A stretch of 64,000 nucleotides of DNA from Furcasterigmium furcatum (GCA_001599815.1 BCIA01000003.1:434001-498000); one strand, 5' to 3'. Positions 12,001-22,876 are shown, counted from the stretch's first letter. The notes: generated by a model from the sequence alone, not told the origin. A program made the numbers and translations.

Positions 12001-13895
12001 TCACTTCCCAACCTCCTTTGATGTGGACTCGACCCTCTCCTTCTCGCTCAAGCTGCCACCCTCGCCCTCGACAACTGTCCCACCCTCGATCAGATGCGCG
12101 GGATAGTGATCATCCTCTGGGAAGAAGCCCTCCGTGTGTCGCATGTGCTCAAACGTCGTGGGTTGGTCGGCGTAGCGGCTCGGATACACCTGAACAGGCC
12201 ATATACGACAGACGATATAATACAGCAGCCCCGCGACCGTCGTGGAGAGCAGGAAGCCCATGTTATAGATGCGTGTCGCCGCTATCTCGAGCGAGCCGGG
12301 GCTCAGGCTGTTTGCGACGCCGGGCAAGACCAGGACAACCGCGGCCGCCCAGCACCCGAAGGCGCGCAGGTTGAACCCCTTGTAGTACATGTAGGGCGAG
12401 TCCGCGTCGGTCGAGTACAGGGATGGGACGTGAATGTTGCCCCTGCGGATGAGCCAGTAGTCGACGACCATGCACGCCACGATCGGGCAGATGAAGCAGA
12501 GGTACGACCCCAGGAAGGTCAGGAACGACGCCGCCGAGTAGGTCAGCTTCCAGGGCACGCACGCCCATGCCAGGATGAAGCACAGGATCTGGCCGCGCAC
12601 GATGGTGAAGTACTTGGGGAACATGCCGGCGAGGTCGCTCCCCACCGGGATCGAGTTGCTGCTCAGGTTGGTCGCGAACGTCGCGAAGGCCTGGATGCCC
12701 GCCGCGAAGAAGACCCCGGCACGAGCACCGGGGCCCCAGTACTTGTCGAGGACGCTCGAGTAAAAGTCCCACAGGTTCCAGTACGCCTCGCCGAACTGCT
12801 TGTATCCGGCGGCCGTGATCACCATGCCCAGAAAGGTGACGAGAGGCTTGGAGATGATGAGGCCGATGGGCATCGGGATCGTTTGGCGAGGGCGCTCGGC
12901 GTACCGTGCAAGGTCGGCAATGTTCACGAGCGGCGGGATGACGTTGGAAACGACGGTATTGACGGCCTTCATGAACGACCACGCGAGGGCCGCCCCACGC
13001 GCTTCTTCGACATTGCTGAGACCTTGGAAGTCGGCGCCTCCACTCGTCTTCAGAGCCCAGATTAGGGTGCCGAAGAGGCCGATGGGGGCCAAGATGGACT
13101 TGACCTGAAAGACCATGTTGACCTTGCTTGGGTGGACGAACGCGAAGGGCAGTTGCAGAAGCCAGAGGATGACAAAAGCGGCAAGCTGCGCCGATGTGAT
13201 ACCGGCCTCCGGGGGGAGCTCTAGTCTTCGATTTAGTCAGATTACAGACGTCGGGCTTGAGAAACCTACGGTTGGGGATATTGGTCCAGAGGCTGCCGAA
13301 GACGCAGCGCAGCATGACGTCCATGAACCGGCTGGCGTAGTAGGACTGGATGGCCATGTACAAGACGGCGACAGCACCACGGAGTGTGATGAAGATGAGC
13401 GACCCGTACATGCCGGCAGACGAGCGGATGATGGTGGGAAAGCCGACGTGATACCTGGACATGTCGGGTCAGAACACGGCCGGTCGTTCAGGCGTCGTGG
13501 GGCCTTGGATATTACGTACCATCCTGCTCCGCGAGAGTTGAGCCATAGCAGAAGCGCAACCAGGATCGACACAATTACTGGTAGAGAGATCAGTCGGCCG
13601 CTGTTCCATATGCCAGGCGCCGTCACTCACCCGTCGCGATGAAGATGGTCCACCAGTTGAGACCAATGGCGTACAGGCTGGCGCCGACATTGTACGTGGT
13701 CGGCGAGAAGGCGATGCTGAATTGGTAGCAGAAGAACGACCAGGAGTTCCAGATACGCTGTGACGGCGGGCTGGGGTCGAGATCCTTGTTGGACCAGCGA
13801 CCGAACTTGCTCTTCTGCTCCTCCGGCTCGTTGTTGTCGACCTGGATGGCTTCAAGAATCGCGCGAGGCCGGAGAGAGGCGCTTTGGATAGCCAT
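12001..13895 (-). CDS. NCS1-family permease (uracil/allantoin/purine-related)
   Basis: Four exons, 13895-13631, 13577-13520, 13454-13270 and 13220-12001, encode 575 residues with all phases consistent. About twelve hydrophobic helices are seen. The NKDLDP segment and the WSFFCYQFSIAFSPTTYNVGASL first helix are typical of Fur-type nucleobase-cation symporters. FATNLSSNSIPVGSDL matches the conserved region of helix 8. Known fungal members import uracil, allantoin, uric acid, cytosine or related ring compounds with protons. The gene shares its promoter with an Asp/Glu-racemase-superfamily enzyme, and a Zn2Cys6 regulator follows that enzyme. The substrate may therefore be a small cyclic or dicarboxylic nitrogen compound. 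Confidence 0.92.
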
Positions 13896-14388
13896 GGCGA
13901 AGATCAAAGCCTAGTGACCGGGTGCTAGCGATGGAAAGCCGAGAGGTCGTCGATGCTGAGGCTTCCTTAGGTGTGCTCTGGACCCGTCTGCCCATGTTGT
14001 TTTATACCAAATATCGAGACCTGCTTCTCTTAGCGGCACTATCTCTTGACCCCGGAGGCTATCTGGACCTCCCCAGAGTTCATATCTCCAGTCATACAGA
14101 ATGCTGGAATCGCCAGATATTCTGGACCCAGGCCAATGGTATCGTACCTGGACACCCCGGCGTCGGGCGATAGATACGGGCTCGGGCGATAACGAAACCG
14201 ACCATTGCCTTATCGGCCGTGGTACAAGGTGATGATGCTGCTCTGGCCAACGGCGCCGGCCATCTTCGGCCAACTAGGATTATTATCAGACCACGGGCTA
14301 TGTACTATTAATGTACAACCAGCCCCGACGCGGAGTAGTTCCCCAGACCATCACCACGAGCTCGCCCGAAAGCCAAGCAACCGCCACA
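13896..14388. promoter_or_regulatory. shared bidirectional promoter, permease and decarboxylase-like enzyme
   Basis: The 493 bases lie between two divergent start codons, at 13895 (minus) and 14389 (plus). The paired arrangement suggests joint control, plausibly by the Zn2Cys6 factor encoded next door. No CGG-triplet pair was firmly identified as its site. Confidence 0.55.
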
Positions 14389-15114
14389 ATGTCTCGTCGT
14401 ATCCGTCTCGGCATCCTTACGCCCTCATCAAACACGGCCCTCGAGCCGCTGACCCAGGCAATCATTTCTTCTCTTCCCAATGTCTCGGTCCATTTCTCGC
14501 GTTTCAACGTTCTCAAAATCAGTCTCGACAAGGACGGCCTCGATCAGTTTCAAGATGACAAAATTGTCGCCGCAGCCCAGCTGCTCGCCGACGCAGAGGT
14601 TGACATGATCGGCTGGAGCGGTACATCGTCCGGCTGGTTGGGTTTCGAGGCCGACGAGCGTCTCTGCGCGGCCATCACCGCCGCCACCGGCACTCCCGCG
14701 ACCACGTCAGTGCTCGCGCTAAACGAGGCGATCAAGGCCTTTGGTATCACGGAACTCGGTCTCGTCACGCCGTATACCGACGACGTGCAGCAGGCCATCA
14801 TCAAGACATACGGTACCATCGGCGTCAACTGTGGCAAGGAGAGACACCTGCGCAAGTCGAAGAACTCTTCCTTCGCGGAGGTGGATGAGGCCACGCTCGA
14901 CGGCATGGTCGGCGAGGTCGTCGCGGAAAAGGTCGACGCCATCTCGACGTTTTGCACGAATCTGCGTGCCGTGCAGCTCGCGGCGCAGTGGGAGGAGAGG
15001 CACGGCGTCCCGGTGCTTGACACGGTCGCGACAGTCGTCTGGGGAATGCTGCGTCACCTCAACGTGGACATGACGCCACTGGTGCCGTGGGGGAGGTTGT
15101 TCGCGGAGCAGTAA
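14389..15114 (+). CDS. Asp/Glu racemase superfamily enzyme, maleate isomerase/arylmalonate decarboxylase-like
   Basis: Single exon of 241 residues, starting at MSRRIRLGILTPSSNT; this is the first methionine with family similarity, although the frame is open further upstream. The N-terminal LTPSSNTALEP and the FCTNLRA segment with Cys189 are family hallmarks. The first active-site position, Cys in racemases and maleate isomerases, reads GWSGTSSGW here, so Gly78 stands where that cysteine should be. Bordetella arylmalonate decarboxylase likewise has Gly74 and a single Cys188. A cofactor-free decarboxylase-type reaction is therefore more likely than racemisation. This is inference, and the natural substrate is unknown. 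The enzyme is probably cytosolic, with no signal peptide. Its 3' end is 24 bases from that of the convergent regulator gene. Confidence 0.85.
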   Translation: MSRRIRLGILTPSSNTALEPLTQAIISSLPNVSVHFSRFNVLKISLDKDGLDQFQDDKIVAAAQLLADAEVDMIGWSGTSSGWLGFEADERLCAAITAATGTPATTSVLALNEAIKAFGITELGLVTPYTDDVQQAIIKTYGTIGVNCGKERHLRKSKNSSFAEVDEATLDGMVGEVVAEKVDAISTFCTNLRAVQLAAQWEERHGVPVLDTVATVVWGMLRHLNVDMTPLVPWGRLFAEQ

Positions 15115-15138
15115 TAATGAATTCTTGACCAAACCTAC

Positions 15139-17477
15139 CTAGGCACTTGAATTGGTGTTGTCCCCTCGTAAGACGCTCGCCGCCGCCGGCGACAGCATGA
15201 ACGCGCGCCCCAGCTCATCCCCCTGCAAGCTGTGAAGGCGGAGCAAGCCGAGCGTCATCAGACCCTCGTGACTTTTGTGCTGAGTTCGCAGGCTGGCAGA
15301 CCATCGCTCGAGCAGCTCCTTTGGCCGCACGGCGTGTCGATGCGTCGGTGCCTGCACGAGCAGCAACGCGATGAAGCTGGCCACGGCCGCGAAGCAGATT
15401 CTAGTCCCTGGAAGCAATGTCAGCGCGTCTTTCCCCATGGCGGCGTGCCGGATCTACTTACACGGATACCAGTGGACGTCGAAGTCTTTCGCCACGAGGT
15501 TGGCGACAAACTTGACAATGATCCCGGCGCACTTTTCGGCCGAGTTCAGAGTCACCTCGGCAGCATCCCCGAACTCGGCAAAGTCAACGCCGGGCAGCTG
15601 CCCGAGCTCGATGGTATCCATGGTGAGTTCGTCCAGCATCCAGGAGGAGATGGACGGCGTCTGTCCGTCCGCACATGTACCCCATATTCCTGGAATGTAG
15701 GTACTGTTCTCCGGGAGAATGGTCGGCGGAGGCAACGAGCGTGCGAGCGGCCGCAAGATGGCGCGATACAGGTACATCTCCAGCGTCAGGTACGAGAGAT
15801 GCATTGCGGCGACTCCGGTGTGATGATCAAGCGGGTGGTGTCCCTCGAGCCTGTCTTTGAGGCGGAGATCATCGGGCAGCTCGGCATACCAATCTCGCAA
15901 ACCGTCGCGAATCGGCCGGGCAGCGTCGATTGAGGCGCGAAAGTCTTCGCAGAGTTGTTGCGAAGCGCGCAGGGTGCTGCAGAAAAATCAGCCAAGTTTC
16001 AAGCATCTGCTGCAAACGTCGTCACCTACTAGAACGTTTGGTGAATGGCCTCGGCCAGCTTGGTGAGCTTGGCAAATTGCAGAAAGACCAATGATTTTGG
16101 CTGGTGAAGGTGGGCGGCGGCGGCGGCGGCCCCGTCGATTTCAAAATCAGTGTCATCGAGGTCCAGAACATCCCACTCGTGCTGCTGAATCATGGCCGGT
16201 CGGCCGAGTAGTAGGCTCGTCCACTTGTCTTCCATATACAACGACCACCAGAGGCGTCTTCGTAACCGCTTCTCCCACGCCGGAACACCCCATGGTCGAG
16301 GCTCGAGATGGAGGCCCAGAGACGTGGCCAACGCAATTGTGCTTCCGTGGAGCGACAATCGTGAAGGCGTATCTGTCAGTCCACGCTGATGGTGGGGTGG
16401 AAGTCTTTGCAGCAACAGCATCGAAGCCTGGATGACCGCAAGCTTCGGGGCTTGTTCGGCCACACGAATCTCTTCATCGACGAGGGCCCAGAGGCTCTCG
16501 CACAAGCTCTTGTCATAGATCCCAGAGACAAATAAAACCGGATCCTGAGCCACGAATGGAATTACCGAGGCGTACACGGCAGCCAGAAGCATCGGTGGCA
16601 GCGCCTCTCGCGATCTCGAGACGACGGGGACCATAGGGAACACGTATTGGAGAAAGCTGCTCCAGTAGTCAGCAGGAGGAAGAAGTAGACATTGAGTGAG
16701 CACTTACAGAGAGTAGAGCCTCTGACCATGAATCACCGGTACCAGTTGATCCAGACGATGTCTACTCTGACCGCCAATGTTCATCCCCTGAGTAGGCTCT
16801 AGAGCATAATCGTCGGCGACGACGAAATGTACCGGAACGAGACCAGTTACGGGCACACCACCCACATTCCTGATAAGTGTGCCGTGTAATCGACACATGC
16901 CAAAGTCGTCGTACTTGCAGTGGCGAAGCAGCCAGGGGTCTAGTTCGGCCGAGATCCCGCACATCTGCGCCGTGGATCCCTCTATCTGCTCGAGCGAGCA
17001 GATATGCTGCACTGCCGTCGTGGGCGTCGTCATTTGCAAAAGCGGTTCGATGGGCTCCAGAGAGGACTGGCGAGGGCTGAGAAGTGTCGGGGTTCCATCT
17101 GCATGAGATAAATACGGCGTCACTGCCGCTCCTGGCGGGCTGCCGTGAGCTGTCCGGGGTTGTTGACTCTCTGCTACTGTCGGGGACCTTGCAGTGTGAT
17201 CCGGGGCTAGCATCAAGGGCCGATATGGCCTATTATGAGGCGTGGCGTCGGCGGAGCTGTCGTCCTGGTCTGTCGTCCCCCGAGCACTCCCTGTGTCATG
17301 GCGACGGCGGCGTTTGGTCGGCGGGAGCTCGAATTCACAGTTCTGTGATGAGTTTGCGCAATTCTGACATGGTCCATTGTCCGGGAGAACGCATGATGTC
17401 TTTCGTTGTCTGCACCGATCGCACGGTCTCTTGATCTTTGACCGATAGGGCCGTGTACTGGCAGTAGGAGTCTCCAT
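15139..17477 (-). CDS. Zn2Cys6 transcription factor with fungal_trans domain
   Basis: Four exons, 17477-16708, 16656-16030, 15976-15462 and 15417-15139, give 726 residues; every splice restores one continuous frame. The binuclear zinc cluster CDRCRQRKTSC...CQNC...C spans residues 19-47 and is followed by a basic KRRRR stretch. The middle homology region begins at FLQYVFPMVPVV and includes RLRRRLWWSLYMEDKW, the usual fungal_trans signature. ATG at 17477 is chosen because the zinc cluster starts a few residues later; the open frame upstream is not conserved-looking. It is convergent with the decarboxylase-like gene and is a good candidate pathway-specific activator of that gene and the permease. 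Confidence 0.92.
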
Positions 17478-17789
17478 GGCGGTGGTGGTGATGAGTTGGC
17501 CGAAGATTTGGACCAAGGAGCGAAATCGGCCGAAGGCTGGATGAAGGGGATGATCGGGCGTGATGACTAAGGCGCCGAGAGACTGGCTAATTATGGTTGA
17601 AACATGGATCACCACCAGCGGAAACAAAACTTTTGAAATCCAAAGCAAAACAATAGCTGCAGAGCACGCGCCAAAGGTCAATTAGATAGCCTACTTTACG
17701 TCGTAGCGCCCTCTAACTTACCGTGCATAGGTGCTATGATGATTACCTGGGTACCTAGTAGCTAGAAAATGTCATGCCCCAGCCCTTCC
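17478..17789. other. promoter region of the Zn2Cys6 gene
   Basis: Upstream region of the regulator read on the minus strand. No additional gene was recognised. Confidence 0.45.
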
Positions 17790-17991
17790 ACACCTAAAAG
17801 ACTTTCACTGACGTGGCCACAGCCTTGATACACCCGGGGTCATAAGAATAGTGGTAGACCTCTTTCGAAAGGAAAGCAGCTTACTGGAGGGATTTAACCG
17901 GTTTCTACCCGAAGGCTATCGGATACCTCTCGATCCATCCACCGGTTCCATTCGCTGTACCACTCCGGGTGGAACAGCCCGGGTCTGCTAG
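17790..17991 (+). pseudogene. decayed Sin3-type PAH domain fragment
   Basis: One forward frame reads HLKDFH, a stop, then RGHSLDTPGVIRIVVDLF, RKESSLLEGFNRFLPEGY and RIPLDPSTG before stopping at 17991. This matches the paired amphipathic helix pattern of Sin3 corepressors: DTPxVIxRVxxLFxxxxxLxxGFNxFLPxGYxI. The in-frame stop at about 17808 and the lack of any neighbouring PAH or HDAC-interaction domain show that it is a fragment. The parent gene or element is not visible in the window. It may be a captured or duplicated piece of a PAH gene in a decaying region. Confidence 0.55.
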
Positions 17992-19336
17992 CTGTGCGGA
18001 TCCTAGGCAGAGGTGATACTAAGGATAGGAAGGCTATTACGGTATATTTACACGGTATATAAGAGGGGTTAAAGGCTAAGGCGGCGAGGCTGGGCCGCGA
18101 TTAGGTGGAAGGCGTATCTCGAGAAGAAGTAGTCAGCTAGGGGAAATGAATGTAAAGCCGGGTTTGTTGCCGTGCCTATTCGTTGGGATTACCCCGTACC
18201 TTCGTCTTGTCTCAGCGCTCTATAATCTTGTGACTTGCTCGCTGGATATTCTATAACCTGAGAACGCTCGCCCGTCTTGGCTGGATCCAGTGTTCGTCGA
18301 CATAGTAATAATACTTTTAATAACTTGTGAGGTCTTGTGACGCCCTGCAACCTGTAGTGAAAGCGTGATACCTGCGTCAGTCGAAGGATATTAGGGCACC
18401 CTAATTAATCAAATTTTAGGCAACAAGCTTTCCACCAATGCAGACCACACCTTAAGGAGCCGCTCTCCCGCATGAAGCGCGGGCGGGGTGGATGCAGCGT
18501 GGCCTTGAAGCAGATGTGAAGTGTATGCGTCACACTGGTGGCAGCCAGGATTGCCATTTTCAGCTCACTGGGGGGCAGGTCGGGCAAGCGGGCTGTACTG
18601 ACTGAAAGACCCTTCTGGTAACGAGCGCGTCGGCGGACGGAAGGGCATGCAAGTTGACCAGGTGCTGCAGCCTGCAGCATGGATGGATCCCTACGAGATC
18701 ATGGGCGGTTGCTACCTCAGCGGGCACTCTTCCGATGAAGTTCATGGGATGCTCAGTGTAGTGGCGGGTTTGGCCGTCGGATTCAGTTGTCCGGCAGCCT
18801 AGGCGAACGCTTTACCTTAAGCGCAGAGCCCGCAGATAGAAGCGGTATATCCTTGGGCGCTGTTCCTCGCGGTTCTGTCTGCGCTGGTAGCCAGTCACAT
18901 GTTTTGCGCGCTCCCCATCCCGAGCAAATGTTGTGCGTCGACAGATCGGGCGATGCGACGTTGTGTGCAGCCCTCCCAAGATCCTACGCTCCACATCCAA
19001 AGCCAAGGCCTGTCACTGCTTGCGATAATCACATTTATTAAAGCCCTGTTTGAGAAAGGAGCGTCTTGGCCGGTCCCAGTTGGTTGGGCCCCTCCCTAGT
19101 AGGTAGAGATATTATGCGGAGCCATTGCTTCCGGGCTTTCGCCCGGCATTGCCCTCGAGGGCCCTGCTGCACCAAAATCTGAGCAGATTGTTGTGTGTGT
19201 CAGGCTATCAGGTATAGGTGATGATGATCCAGCAAGCTGAACATCCATATGCAAAGATCTTTCGAATCCATGCCTCGGCGTCTTCCGAAGTCGACTGAGA
19301 GCATTCATATGACGGCGTGGCACAGGGCAAAACGCA
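17992..19336. other. gene-poor region
   Basis: No intact gene. The part at 18000-18400 has many stops in all frames and several TATA/TTAA-rich runs, unlike flanking GC-rich DNA. This is compatible with decayed repeat sequence, but no transposon protein could be named. The longest frame (18405-18680, minus) is not recognised. Confidence 0.4.
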
Positions 19337-19343
19337 TATAAAG
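19337..19343 (+). promoter_or_regulatory. TATA box of the CBM1 gene
   Basis: TATAAAG about 110 bases upstream of the ATG at 19452, a spacing usual for strongly regulated fungal genes with short leaders. Confidence 0.55.
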
Positions 19344-19451
19344 ACAACAGACAGCCCTTTGAGCTCTGAATAGTTTCTCTTCACCAACCCCTCAAGCACT
19401 GCTTCGCAAAACACTCTCTTCCTTTGCTTTGATCATCGTAGTGATCTCGAC

Positions 19452-19781
19452 ATGCGTTCCGGCATCATCTTGGTCGCCCTTGTGGCTGGCGTGACTGCTG
19501 AGAGTTACACCACTCTGGTCACTTCTACTACTACCACCAGGTTAGCCTCGCCTAAACCATGATGAGAACTGCTACATCACTCATACATGTACTGACTACT
19601 ACCTATTCACAGCAGCCCTCCCGCCACTACGACCGTCCCCACGTCTGGACACTGGCGCCAGTGCGGTGGAATCAGCTGGGTTGGTCCCAGGGTTTGCGCG
19701 CCTGGTTCGACCTGCACGTACCGCACGTACTGGTACTCGCAGTGCATACCCGACGACTATGAGCTCCCCACCGTGGTTTGA
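19452..19781 (+). CDS. small secreted CBM1-only protein
   Basis: Exons 19452-19540 and 19613-19781 encode 85 residues. The gene is too small and split to show as a long open frame. A signal peptide (MRSGIILVALVAGVTA) is followed by a Thr/Ser/Pro-rich linker made by the splice (STTTTSSPPATTTVPT). The C-terminal cellulose-binding module is HWRQCGGISWVGPRVCAPGS followed by TCTYRTYWYSQCI. It has the CGGxxWxGxxxC core, four cysteines and the aromatic residues (W, Y, W, Y) that form the flat cellulose-binding face. No catalytic domain is attached. An alternative acceptor three bases downstream would remove one residue. Orphan CBM1 proteins are known in plant-associated fungi and oomycetes, where some bind cellulose or act as elicitors. 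The role here is inferred. Confidence 0.82.
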
Positions 19782-22024
19782 TCGGCTTGGAGATGCACTT
19801 AAAGGAGGACGGGTATCGCAGACAGCAGCAGTCTCCCTCGGTAAGCGCGAGTGTGCGTTGGTAGTTTGCCGAGGACGGGGGGATACACCCGAAATGACCC
19901 ATCACCCCATCAATGCGAGCCGAGGTTGTTTCGACTAGTCGTCTAGTGTTATTTCAGAGCCTACATCTGCCTTCGCGGAATAAAGAGGTACTATGGGGTT
20001 TTCTCTTGACGAAAGGTATCAGCCAGCCTTCTTCCTGTCTTGTCCCGTGAAAAGATGCCCCGGATCACCCCACTCGTCGCGTTCTTCTAAAACATCTTTA
20101 TCGACGCCGTCTCCTCCCCAACTGCCAGTAGCAGTCGATTGCGTTGGAAGAGTGAGCGTCGAGAGGTTGTCGATTGTTGTGTTCATGCTATCAAGCTTAG
20201 GAGACTGTTTTCCATTTCCTTAGAAAGGCGGCAGAAGAAAACAATCCGGTACATGTTGATGAGCGGGGCTTGACTACAGGTTATCTTAGAGGCGCTGAAC
20301 CTGAGGGATATGAGAAGCCTTCTTGGAAGAGGGATCGATTTGTTTAAGACTCTGGAAGGATGTACAAGCCTATTACTTCCCTCGCCCCTGTCGCGCAAGA
20401 ATATCTCCACCTACCTAGGGAGCTCCCCGAGCTCTTCTTTTTTTAATTAATGCAGCCTCAACGCCCTGATAATATTGGTTGAGTGGCCATGAGGAAGCTG
20501 CTGGTGGCCCCCCGACTGCGACCTGCTCTACTCCGTGGACACTCCGTCCCGATTAAGCTGCGTCGCTTAGCTGGTCATCTTGGTTGATTCAAGGGTTGCC
20601 ACGCCGTCTTCGGCGGCCTGATGGCGATGCGGGCCAAGGCAAGGGGCGCCGTTGGATGTGTTGTTGACGGTCGATTCCGGGACCTCCACGAGCAAAAGGA
20701 GGCTGCGTGTCCGGTTCGTGGTGATATTGAAAGTCCTGCACTTCCGACCGATCCTGTGTGCCTGACAGATTCTATCTAGCTCTTTGCTCGTGAAGTCGGG
20801 ACTGCTGGATATTCATGTGAAAGTCCTTCTAATAGTGGAGGAGGATCTGTTCGACGGCGTCGACGACCATTCACCCGTCATCGGATGTTTATGTGTAGAT
20901 TGTGCGGAAAGAGTTCTCACAGGCGCATCTCATATCAAGAAGGGGTAATCATCCTTGCGGAGAGCACTTGAGGGCGTAAGGATGGAGCTCGCATGAGAGA
21001 ACACTCCCATGGGAATGTGGGCTGACAGGCCAGGAGCCAATCGGCTCATCAAGTGGCTCAAACCCTGACTACAAATGGCGGTGATCGTTTGGTGAGATCC
21101 CGGACGCACACCACTTGGGCATCAAATGGGCGGCTATGCAGTCCATATGAAGCCCGTCTTGGGGGGGAGGTCTCTTGTCAGCTCGCGTATATCGGTACTG
21201 TGATGTGGCCCTCTGTCGAGTACGCGCTCTTGGCGTTCAAAGACCGGCAGACACCCAGTCGAGCCAGATACCCCGCGTCTGCGATGTTCTTATCAAAGTG
21301 ATTCTCGACCAACAACAAGGGTCGGGTAGGTCCGACGCTTCCTGCCAGACTTCTTGGCTTGGGATGAGGAAGTTGCCTGCGACTTTTAGTCGCTCCAGCC
21401 TATCACCAAGAGTTGTTCCTCCCATGTGGCCGTTCTGTGAGCAGACGGCATGCAGCCGTCGTCGAGCATCTATGCATCTGTCACTAACGAAATGGGTGGG
21501 AAATGAGGGCCACGGCCGCGGCCGCCTCTAATGTCTCATCGGACATGCAAGCCAAGCGTCTGACGAGGGCCTGGAAGATTCTGATAGGGCCCAAGGCACA
21601 TAGGCGAGATGCCCTGAGTGAATCGGACCACCTGCCCTTCTGAGCAGTCTTTTCTCGCTTGGCTGCGGGCTGCGGGCGCTGTTGGCCGTTGGTGCATTTT
21701 CCCTTCACTGCATTTTCTATGATTCCACATTGAGATGCTCGGCAGCTCTCTAGGAACATAGTCGGTATGAGAAACCGTCAGCTCAGCCGAGATCATGGAG
21801 CTGCTGTGCTCGTCGCGGTCTAGGGTCCACCGCTGTCGAGCGGCGTTAGCGTCTCCTTTCTGATGGTGTTGTCGATGCCTTCACGGGCTGGACGAGATGG
21901 TCACCTACCCCGCCCGTGCCATGCCTTGGTCGTGCTCTGGGCGTCTTGGCCGCCTTCACTTTGCAGGGACTGATGCATGCGCTGCCGTCAAAGAGTAGGT
22001 CAGACGACAAGCTGCATCGAGGGA
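19782..22024. other. gene-poor region
   Basis: About 2.2 kb in which no gene could be supported. Frames of 70-120 codons occur on both strands, but none shows a signal peptide, known domain or matching exon. The end of the stretch is the promoter of the cysteine-rich secreted protein. Confidence 0.45.
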
Positions 22025-22032
22025 TATAAAAG
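22025..22032 (+). promoter_or_regulatory. TATA box of the small secreted protein gene
   Basis: TATAAAAG lies 186 bases upstream of the ATG at 22211. The leader that follows contains a 64-base intron, so the mature leader would be short. Confidence 0.55.
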
Positions 22033-22141
22033 GACGGGACTTTCTGTGTCTTGTCCACCTGCCAGCCGTATCATTCTCTCCTCCTTCGCCTCCTCGCCCA
22101 TTTGGTACCACTCACACCCGAGACACTCATATCCTCTCCGA

Positions 22142-22205
22142 GTAAGTTAGGAGGATACACACGTGCATCGTTGACAACCCCTGTTTTCGCTGACTGACTC
22201 TTTAG
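22142..22205 (+). other. 5'UTR intron
   Basis: GTAAGT donor at 22142, CTGAC branch-type sequence at about 22190 and a TTTAG acceptor at 22205, ending five bases before the ATG at 22211. Intron-like features are complete, and nothing coding lies before it. Confidence 0.55.
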
Positions 22206-22210
22206 CCACA

Positions 22211-22558
22211 ATGAAGTTTTCTCTCCCAGCGGCGGTCCTTACTCTGCTGCTCAGTGCTAGCGATGCTGCTGCCCAGGCCCGTATCGAGATCAGGGCGATA
22301 AACGGACCGTTTGATCGTGGGACGACCAACCACTTCTACAGAGATGGCACCCGAGTCAACATTGGCTTCTTGGTTGACGGCTGCCGGTACAACATTGGTA
22401 CGATCAGAGAGATTTGCATAGATTCAGCAAGAGCAAGATCGCACGCTGTCTATACGAATGGGTATAAGAGATGTTTTAGGCGGACCCGACAATGGGCTGG
22501 AAATTGCGAGAACTATTGCTATGCATGGGACCACACCGAGGCTCCGTGCGACTGGTGA
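22211..22558 (+). CDS. small secreted cysteine-rich protein (effector candidate)
   Basis: A single coding exon of 115 residues. The signal peptide is clear (MKFSLPAAVLTLLLSASDAAA, cleavage near residue 21). The mature part is about 94 residues, basic, with six cysteines (in VDGC, EIC, RCF, NCENYC and PCDW), enough for three disulfides. No family was recognised. The end sequence YAWDHTEAPCDW directly before the stop suggests a folded compact domain. A TATA box and a leader intron support real transcription. It lies in a gene-poor stretch beside a chitin deacetylase and an orphan CBM1 gene, the setting expected of an effector. That role is inference. Confidence 0.75.
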   Translation: MKFSLPAAVLTLLLSASDAAAQARIEIRAINGPFDRGTTNHFYRDGTRVNIGFLVDGCRYNIGTIREICIDSARARSHAVYTNGYKRCFRRTRQWAGNCENYCYAWDHTEAPCDW

Positions 22559-22876
22559 GATATCAGGGCTGTGATCTGTAGAGTGGCGGGGAGCCTCGCC
22601 TCGCTCTGAGGAGGCCAGCGATCAATATAGTCACGCTTTCACACGCACCAGCTGCCCGTCTCTGGGTAAGCACTTCCTACTCTTCTCCCTGACACACCGA
22701 GAGCTCTCCTATACGCAATAGGAGCTTCCCGAACTACCTGGGACCTCCCAGTCAAGCAACGCCATGTTGAGGTCAAAGCGGCCGCCCCGGATTAATGTTT
22801 AGGCGCGCCGAGGGTCGGCCACGGCGGGGCCCTGTTGCCTGCCACGGGTAAGATAGCGGCCACGCCTGCTCGAATA
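22559..22876. other. intergenic region with small hairpin
   Basis: No gene seen. A perfect 7-base inverted repeat (CTCCTAT / ATAGGAG, loop of five) lies at 22706-22724; its function is unknown and chance is possible. Confidence 0.4.

Noticed and set aside
12094..13065. Plus-strand frame of 323 codons opposite the permease
   Set aside because: Antisense shadow of the NCS1 exons, with low-complexity Arg/Asp-rich translation and no domain.
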